Below, in pieces: positions 6,720 through 11,191 of a stretch of 11,191 nucleotides of DNA. The stretch covers positions 1 through 11,191 of the forward strand of contig JBBKVW010000018.1 in NCBI GenBank assembly GCA_037968655.1, given 5' to 3'. Below the pieces are notes generated by a model. It made no database searches. It was not told where the DNA came from and was given only the letters and a program-made list of their open reading frames with translations. The position numbers and the translations under genes were made by a program. This DNA comes from CAISIP01 sp037968655. Its GTDB lineage: Bacteria > Pseudomonadota > Gammaproteobacteria > Burkholderiales > Burkholderiaceae_C. The first letter of the stretch is position 1. Every line of letters starts with the position of its first letter.

Positions 6720-6748
6720 CAAAACGGCTCACAATGTGGGCCGTTTTG
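6720..6748 (+). terminator. Rho-independent terminator of the ribosomal unit
   Basis: CAAAACGGCTCAC (6720-6732) pairs with GTGGGCCGTTTTG (6736-6748), giving 13 bp with one U-G pair and an AAT loop. The stem base is an A-tract paired with a T-tract, so it could act in both directions, although no reverse-strand gene ends just beyond it. It lies 34 bases after the rpsQ stop. Confidence 0.85.
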
Positions 6749-6834
6749 CATTGGACTGCCCCGGCAGTTTGATGGAAGACGATGTCGGAACTGCATGGCG
6801 GTTCGTTATCATGAAATTTTTTTAGGAGCACACA

Positions 6835-7341
6835 ATGATCAAAGTAGGCGACACCCTTCCAGAAGCCACACTGATGGAGTTTTCGGAGGTTGAAGGCAGT
6901 GGTTGCAGCATCGGTCCCAATCCGGTTGCGGTCGGAAAGGCCACTGCCGGCAAGACGATCGCGTTATTTGCCTTGCCTGGCGCGTTTACGCCCACCTGTT
7001 CGGCCAAGCATGTGCCGGGATACCTGGAACAGTTCTCCGAGCTCAAGGCCGCCGGCGTCGACGAGATATGGTGCGTCAGCGTCAACGATGCATTTGTCAT
7101 GGGCGCCTGGGCCCGCGATTTGAAGTCTGACGGCAAAGTCCGCATGCTCGGAGACGGCGACGCCGCCTTTACCAAGGCAACGGGCCTGACTTTGGACCTT
7201 ACCGGCAAGGGCATGGGTCTGCGCAGCACTCGCTACTCGATGTTGGTCAAGGATGGCAAAGTAGCTTCGCTGAACGTAGAAGCGCCGGGCAAATTTGAGG
7301 TCAGCGACGCGGCGACCTTGCTGGCGCAGGCGAAGGCTTGA
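6835..7341 (+). CDS. Peroxiredoxin, Prx5-type (AhpC/TSA-like)
   Basis: This cytoplasmic thiol peroxidase reduces hydrogen peroxide or organic peroxides. The 168-residue protein is a single thioredoxin-fold domain. The active site is P48-x3-T52-x2-C55 in LPGAFTPTCSAKHVPG, with C55 as the peroxidatic cysteine, and R133 in STRYSMLV as the likely active-site arginine. WCVSVNDAFVMGAW (79-92) is the other Prx5 hallmark. Besides C55 there are C24 and C80; C80 is at the spacing of the conserved non-resolving cysteine of human PRDX5, and no cysteine lies near the usual C-terminal resolving position. It probably works as a one-Cys enzyme recharged by glutathione/glutaredoxin, as many proteobacterial relatives do (inference). 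AGGAG (6824-6828) lies 6 bases before the ATG. It stands alone after the ribosomal terminator and converges on the acetyltransferase gene, 10 bases away. Confidence 0.92.
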   Translation: MIKVGDTLPEATLMEFSEVEGSGCSIGPNPVAVGKATAGKTIALFALPGAFTPTCSAKHVPGYLEQFSELKAAGVDEIWCVSVNDAFVMGAWARDLKSDGKVRMLGDGDAAFTKATGLTLDLTGKGMGLRSTRYSMLVKDGKVASLNVEAPGKFEVSDAATLLAQAKA

Positions 7342-7351
7342 GACGCGCTGA

Positions 7352-7849
7352 TTAAAGTTCGACCTTGAGATAGCGTGCGCCAGGTATCGGATTCACGTAA
7401 TACGGGGCGATCTCCGTAAAACCGAGTTCCCGGTACATGGCATGCGCCGTCTTCATGTTGCTGAGCGTGTCGAGCAATACGCTGCTGTAGCCGGTCAAGC
7501 GGGCCGCGCCTAATATTTCTTGCGCGAGTACACGTCCTATTCCCAGCCCGCGAAAATTTGGGCGGACATAAAGGCGTTTCATTTCGCAGGCATTGGCATG
7601 ATCCGCTGAGACCAGCGGACGCATGGCACAGCAACCTGCGGGCGCGCCGTCAGCCATTGCCATACGCAATGCGCCGCGCGGCGTCGCATACTGGCCGGGC
7701 AACGATCGTAGTTCGGCTTCCAGATCCTGGAAACACAGGTTGACCTGCAGCGAGTCGGCATACTCTCGCATGAGCACTCGAACGAACTCCATCTCCTGGC
7801 CGCTTTCCGGCGTTGCCAACTGGACTGTGGGTTTTCCTTGCTGGGCCAT
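7352..7849 (-). CDS. GNAT-family N-acetyltransferase
   Basis: A single-domain GNAT acetyltransferase that transfers an acetyl group from acetyl-CoA to an amine; the substrate cannot be told from the sequence. With the start at 7849 it has 165 residues. The acetyl-CoA loop is RGLGIG (100-105), preceded by the beta-4 strand CEMKRLYVRP (88-97). The C-terminal motif B region reads LDTLSNMKTAHAMYRELGFTEI, then PYYVNPIPGARYL. The LCFQDLEAELRSLPGQY segment (38-54) is typical of a common proteobacterial subfamily. The frame is open to an ATG at 7927, adding 26 residues with no family resemblance; neither start has a clear ribosome binding site, so the start is uncertain. It is convergent with the peroxiredoxin and divergent from the cytochrome c gene. 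Confidence 0.88.
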   Translation of the reverse strand: MAQQGKPTVQLATPESGQEMEFVRVLMREYADSLQVNLCFQDLEAELRSLPGQYATPRGALRMAMADGAPAGCCAMRPLVSADHANACEMKRLYVRPNFRGLGIGRVLAQEILGAARLTGYSSVLLDTLSNMKTAHAMYRELGFTEIAPYYVNPIPGARYLKVEL

Positions 7850-8020
7850 GATCGCGGGCTCGATTATCGACGCACCCCCATGTTTGCACAGCCTGGATGA
7901 CGGCAAGCGTTCGGCACGCGGAACCATTCTCGCGCGCGATATCTCTATTTCGCCATGGCTATGCGCATTGCGTCGAAACGCGCTATGTCATGATCCAACT
8001 GCTGATTTCGGGAGCAAGCA

Positions 8021-8905
8021 ATGCAAATGTTGCGCAATTTTTTAGGTCGATGGGAGATTCTGGTCAGCGGCCTTCTTGCAAGTGTGGTGCTGGCTGTGCC
8101 TACGACAGCCTCGGCACAGGCTGATGCAGGCCGCGGGCAGTACATTGCGCAGGCAGCAGGCTGCGTCGGCTGCCACACTGAGGCCAAGGCCGGCGCTGTA
8201 GCTTTTGCCGGGGGTCGGGCACTGAAGACACCCTTTGGCACGTTCTTCGGGCCCAATATCACTCCGGATAAGGAAACCGGCCTTGGTGCCTGGTCCGAAG
8301 CCGACTTCACGCGCGCGATCCGGCGTGGCGAGCGGCCGGACGGGTCGCATTACTTTCCGGCATTTCCATATCCCTCCTTCACTGGCATGGCGGACGCCGA
8401 TGTTCGCGACTTGTGGGCGTACTTGAAAAGTATTGCCCCGGCCAGGCAAGCTAATCGGACCCACGATCTGCAGTTTCCGTTTGGCTGGCGATTCCTGGTC
8501 GTGATCTGGAAGTGGTTCTTCTTTACGCCGGGCCCCGGCGGTTTGGCGCCCACGGTGGCCAATCTGGTTGAGCGCGGCGCATATCTGGTGCGCGTGCTCG
8601 GCCATTGCGGTGAATGCCATACGCCGCGCAATTTCCTGGGTGGGCTCAAGACCGACAGTCCTTTATCAGGGTCCAAGATCCCGGAAGGCAAGGTGCCAAA
8701 CATCACGCCGACCCGGCTCAAGAAATGGAGCGATGATGCAATCAAGGATTACCTAGTCGCCGGGACCACGCCTAATGGTGATATCGCCGTGGAGCCCATG
8801 AGCGAGGTGATCACGAATACAACCAGCAAGCTGACGCAGCAGGACCTGTCGGCCATGGTCGCCTATTTGCGGTCATTGCGATCCTTGCCAGATACGACAG
8901 AATAA
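8021..8905 (+). CDS. Exported di-haem cytochrome c
   Basis: An electron-transfer protein of the periplasm or outer face of the membrane, 294 residues. A signal peptide is visible: hydrophobic core at about 12-28 and an ASA cleavage site, cutting after residue 32. Two haem c sites follow: CVGCH (48-52) and CGECH (196-200). The first domain contains AGGRALKTPFGTFFGPNITP and HYFPAFPYPSFTGM, the style of the cytochrome subunits of membrane dehydrogenases for gluconate or alcohols, which usually carry three haems. M260 in EPMSEVITNTTSKLT is a likely axial ligand of haem 2; M123 may serve haem 1. The hydrophobic stretch FLVVIWKWFFF (158-168) may touch the membrane. GGGAG (8010-8014) is 6 bases before the ATG at 8021; a second ATG at 8027 is less well placed. 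No dehydrogenase gene lies beside it, so its partner is unknown. Confidence 0.9.
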   Translation: MQMLRNFLGRWEILVSGLLASVVLAVPTTASAQADAGRGQYIAQAAGCVGCHTEAKAGAVAFAGGRALKTPFGTFFGPNITPDKETGLGAWSEADFTRAIRRGERPDGSHYFPAFPYPSFTGMADADVRDLWAYLKSIAPARQANRTHDLQFPFGWRFLVVIWKWFFFTPGPGGLAPTVANLVERGAYLVRVLGHCGECHTPRNFLGGLKTDSPLSGSKIPEGKVPNITPTRLKKWSDDAIKDYLVAGTTPNGDIAVEPMSEVITNTTSKLTQQDLSAMVAYLRSLRSLPDTTE

Positions 8906-9031
8906 GTTTGCATTGCTCGATCAGCATCAGGGCTGGTGTTGCAAAGGTAAATCTTGTATCAATGCCGGGGCATACCCCATTGCCAGGTCCGATTCATCAA
9001 GGGCATGATCACCCAATACCCACCCATTGAC

Positions 9032-9036
9032 AGGAG
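9032..9036 (+). promoter_or_regulatory. Ribosome binding site that fixes the DUF4197 start
   Basis: AGGAG lies 5 bases before the ATG at 9042. It rules out an in-frame TTG at 9027, which lies upstream of this site. Confidence 0.8.
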
Positions 9037-9041
9037 AGGCC

Positions 9042-9746
9042 ATGGATCGGCGCAAATTCAACTCTGTTTCCGGCAGCGCACTGGCAGCGTTGATCTTGCT
9101 GGCGCATGTGCGGGCGAATGCACTGTCGCTGGCAGACATCACCGATGGCGAGGCATCCCAGGGACTCAAGGCGGCACTTGAAAAAGGTGCGATCGCCGCG
9201 ATCAGCTTGCTCGGGCGCAAGGATGGATTCCTGGGCAACGACAAGGTCAAGATTCCTCTGCCCGGCTTTCTGGATGACGCCGCAAAATTGCTCAAGACCT
9301 TTGGCCAGGGAAAACGTGTGGACGAATTGTTGCTGTCCATGAACCGTGCCGCGGAATCGGCCGTGCCGATGGCCAAGGACTTGCTGGTTGACGCCGTTAA
9401 ATCGATGTCGGTAACCGACGCCAAGAAAATCCTGACCGGAGGTGATACCTCGGTGACCGACTTTTTTGCCGTAAAGACCCGCGATCCCCTGGGGGTGAAG
9501 TTCCTTCCGGTGGTCACAACGGCAACACAAAAGGTGGACCTGGCATCCAAATACAACCGCGTCGCATCCAAGGCGTCCGGTATGGGCCTGGTCAGCAAGG
9601 AAGACGCCAATATAGAAACCTACGTGACCGGCAAGACGCTCGACGGCCTGTATTTTGTAATCGGTGAGGAAGAAAAGAAGATCAGGCGCGATCCGGTCGG
9701 TACCGGCAGCGACATTCTCAAGAAGGTCTTCAGCGTCCTGAAGTGA
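9042..9746 (+). CDS. Exported DUF4197 family protein
   Basis: A 234-residue protein of the DUF4197 family, whose biochemical role is not known to me. The N-terminus MDRRKFNSVSGSALAALILLAH has a twin arginine (R3-R4) before a hydrophobic core and an ANA site at 25-27, so it may be exported by Tat or Sec. Family motifs in the mature part are DGFLGN (61-66), IPLPGFLDDAAKLL (71-84), MNRAAESAVPMAKDLLVDAVKS up to 121, ILTGGD (130-135), KFLPVV (153-158), EDAN (187-190), LDGLYFVIGEEEK and DILKKVF (224-230). The protein is predicted to be mostly helical. It follows the cytochrome gene by 136 bases, so cotranscription is uncertain. A 6-bp hairpin lies just after the stop. Confidence 0.88.
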   Translation: MDRRKFNSVSGSALAALILLAHVRANALSLADITDGEASQGLKAALEKGAIAAISLLGRKDGFLGNDKVKIPLPGFLDDAAKLLKTFGQGKRVDELLLSMNRAAESAVPMAKDLLVDAVKSMSVTDAKKILTGGDTSVTDFFAVKTRDPLGVKFLPVVTTATQKVDLASKYNRVASKASGMGLVSKEDANIETYVTGKTLDGLYFVIGEEEKKIRRDPVGTGSDILKKVFSVLK

Positions 9747-9755
9747 CGCCGCCCG

Positions 9756-9774
9756 CGGCTGGTGATTTCAGCCG
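9756..9774 (+). terminator. Small hairpin after the DUF4197 gene
   Basis: CGGCTG (9756-9761) pairs perfectly with CAGCCG (9769-9774) around a 7-base loop, 9 bases after the DUF4197 stop. There is no T-run after it, so it is at best a weak terminator or an RNA-stabilising element. Confidence 0.3.
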
Positions 9775-9798
9775 TCAATCGGCCCGGATAATCGGGGC

Positions 9799-10320
9799 AT
9801 GGCTTGTATTCGGGCGCCCCTGGCAGTTGGCTTGATCGCGCTGGTGGCGGCTTGCGGGCCAACCTTCAACTGGCGCGATGTCAGCATTGGTTCTACTGCC
9901 CTGACGGCGCTGTTTCCCTGCAAGCCAGAAACGATCACTCGAACCATGCCGATTGCCGGTGCCAACCGGGAGATCAGTATGCGCAGTTGCGATACCGGCG
10001 GCGCCACCTTTGCCGTTGGCAATCTTCGCCTGCCTGATCCGGCGCTGGCACCGCAAGTGCAGCAGCAATGGCGGGATACAACCCTGGCTGGCTTGCGTGC
10101 AGACCCGGCATCCGTATCAACCAATGTGGCGCCCGGTCTGCGCAGGTTGCCGCAAGCACTGGCATTGCGCGCGTCCCGCGAGCCGGGTGCCGAGCGGACC
10201 ACGACCGTGCATGGCCTGTGGTTTGTGCAATCCACCGATGTGTTTGCGGCTTTCGTGATGGGCCCAGGTGCTGACCCGGAGGTCATAGATACGTTCTTCG
10301 CCGGGATGCGGTTGCGATGA
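9799..10320 (+). CDS. Putative lipoprotein of unknown function
   Basis: I cannot assign a function. The 173-residue protein begins with a short signal peptide ending in the lipobox VAAC (16-19), so C19 would be lipidated and the ~155-residue mature protein membrane-anchored. The mature part has two cysteines, C41 in LTALFPCKPETITR and C64 in ISMRSCDTGGATFAVG, which could form a disulfide in the periplasm. It ends with a WFVQSTDVFAAFVMG segment (141-155) and a short helix-like tail. The ribosome binding site is weak (CGGGGC). The start is supported by the good lipobox directly after it. It lies 52 bases after the DUF4197 gene, and its stop overlaps the transporter start as ATGA, so translation of the two is probably coupled. 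Confidence 0.75.
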   Translation: MACIRAPLAVGLIALVAACGPTFNWRDVSIGSTALTALFPCKPETITRTMPIAGANREISMRSCDTGGATFAVGNLRLPDPALAPQVQQQWRDTTLAGLRADPASVSTNVAPGLRRLPQALALRASREPGAERTTTVHGLWFVQSTDVFAAFVMGPGADPEVIDTFFAGMRLR

Positions 10321-11191
10321 GTGCGCTGCCCAGGCGTGCCGCTGTAACGGTTTTCCTTGCTTTCGCCTGCGCCTACTTTCTGTCGGCGTTGATACGCGCC
10401 ATCACCGCAACGCTATCGCCGACCCTGACACAGGAGTTCGCACTGCATGCGCGTGACCTTGGGCTACTGGCGGGCGGCTACTTCCTGGGCTTTGCTGCCA
10501 CCCAACTGCCATTGGGAACCTGGCTGGACCGCTACGGACCCAAGCGCGTGCTGCTGTATTTCCTGGCTGTTTCGGTAATAGCCTGCGTGGCCTTTGCGCT
10601 CGCGGGCAGCTTCACGGGCCTGCTGGCGGCACGCGTGCTGTGTGGCGTTGGCCTGAGTGCCTGCTTGATGGCGCCTCTGACGGGCTACCGGCGCTGGTTT
10701 GCGCCAGCGGTACAGACGCGTACCAATGCCTGGATGCTGATGACCGGCTCCAGCGGCATGGTCGCGTCGACCTTGCCGGTGCAATGGCTGTTGCCATCGC
10801 TCGGGTGGCGGCCTATGTTCATCGGATTGGCAGTGCTGATGTTGCTGTCGATGGCATTGATCGCCTGGCGCGTACCAGCCTGGGAGTCGGCAGAGGTGTC
10901 TGCGACGGATGCGGCATCGGGCCAAGGCTACCGCCAGGTATGGGCCGATCCGTATTTCCGGCGTATGGCCCCGTTGGGCTTCTTTTGTTACGGCGGATTG
11001 CTTGCGGTACAGACTTTGTGGGCCGCGCCGTGGATGGAAAAGATGGCGGGCTTTACACCGCTGCAGGCGGCGACCGGCCTGTTCTGGATCAATATTTCAA
11101 TGCTCTGCACGTTCTGGGCATGGGGCATGGTCGGTCCCGCGCTGGCGCGGCGTGGCGTGCAGGCGGACCGTCTGATCGCCTGGGGCCTGCC
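10317..11191 (+). CDS. MFS transporter, 3' end outside the window
   Basis: The first 291 codons of a major facilitator superfamily permease of the inner membrane; the gene runs off the end of the window without a stop. The start at 10317 overlaps the lipoprotein stop. About eight hydrophobic helices are readable: roughly 10-30, 48-68, 78-97, 100-122, 139-160, 166-187, then a polar central loop (188-215), 216-238 and 250-272. The loop between helices 2 and 3 holds the MFS motif A in the form GTWLDRYGPKR (67-77). The first six helices and the central loop are complete, as expected for the N-terminal half. The substrate cannot be told. Coupling to a lipoprotein gene hints at a shared role in envelope transport, but that is inference. 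Confidence 0.88.
   Translation, partial: MSALPRRAAVTVFLAFACAYFLSALIRAITATLSPTLTQEFALHARDLGLLAGGYFLGFAATQLPLGTWLDRYGPKRVLLYFLAVSVIACVAFALAGSFTGLLAARVLCGVGLSACLMAPLTGYRRWFAPAVQTRTNAWMLMTGSSGMVASTLPVQWLLPSLGWRPMFIGLAVLMLLSMALIAWRVPAWESAEVSATDAASGQGYRQVWADPYFRRMAPLGFFCYGGLLAVQTLWAAPWMEKMAGFTPLQAATGLFWINISMLCTFWAWGMVGPALARRGVQADRLIAWGL

Noticed and set aside
6756..6767. Short dyad CTGCC-CC-GGCAG upstream of the peroxiredoxin as an operator or second terminator
   Set aside because: The loop is only two bases, the stem is short and no long T-run follows; it is likely chance.
6750..6834. Promoter for the peroxiredoxin gene (TATCAT at 6807-6812)
   Set aside because: The -10-like box has no acceptable -35 box at 16-18 bases. 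A promoter must exist after the terminator, but I could not place it with confidence.
7850..7927. Longer form of the acetyltransferase starting at 7927
   Set aside because: The 26 extra residues do not resemble the family and no clear ribosome binding site precedes them. It cannot be excluded fully, so the start remains uncertain.
7850..8020. Divergent promoters between the acetyltransferase and cytochrome c genes
   Set aside because: I checked both strands and found only poor -10/-35 matches and small chance palindromes such as ATGCGCAT at 7961-7968.
8906..8945. Terminator after the cytochrome c gene
   Set aside because: TTTGCA and TGCAAA can pair, but only around a large unbalanced loop, and no T-run follows.

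Overview
The window looks like chromosomal DNA of a betaproteobacterium, most likely order Burkholderiales. EF-Tu, L2, L16, L22 and S3 read like betaproteobacterial versions, and the ribosomal gene order tuf-rpsJ-rplC-rplD-rplW-rplB-rpsS-rplV-rpsC-rplP-rpmC-rpsQ is the classic S10 cluster downstream of a str-type operon. The family or genus cannot be fixed from the sequence alone.

Bases 3-6685 hold EF-Tu and eleven ribosomal protein genes, all on the + strand and tightly packed, with gaps of 2-28 bases or overlaps of 1-4 bases. The one exception is the 207-base gap between rpsJ and rplC. It contains a 10-bp terminator-like hairpin, then a near-consensus sigma70 promoter (TTGCCA, 17 bp, TATAAT), then a leader of about 107 bases that begins with a strong stem-loop. 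This suggests that rpsJ (S10/NusE) is expressed with tuf, while rplC to rpsQ form a separately started unit whose leader may be the feedback-control site. A strong A-tract/T-tract hairpin follows rpsQ and closes the unit. The spc operon (rplN onward), which follows rpsQ in many bacteria, is not present in the remaining 4.4 kb.

Bases 6835-8905 hold three housekeeping or stress genes: a Prx5-type peroxiredoxin (+), a GNAT acetyltransferase (-, convergent with the peroxiredoxin) and an exported di-haem cytochrome c (+, divergent from the acetyltransferase).

Bases 9042-11191 hold an exported DUF4197 protein, an unrecognised lipoprotein and the first 291 codons of an MFS transporter. The transporter start overlaps the lipoprotein stop by 4 bases (ATGA), so these two are probably translated together. 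The window ends inside the transporter gene.

I see no insertion sequence, CRISPR array, tRNA, rRNA or phage gene. No stretch without a gene exceeds 300 bases. I found no convincing new multi-gene system. The most interesting points are the promoter/leader between rpsJ and rplC, the long S3 tail, the hairpin across the rpsC stop, the S10/spc break and the lipoprotein-MFS pair.
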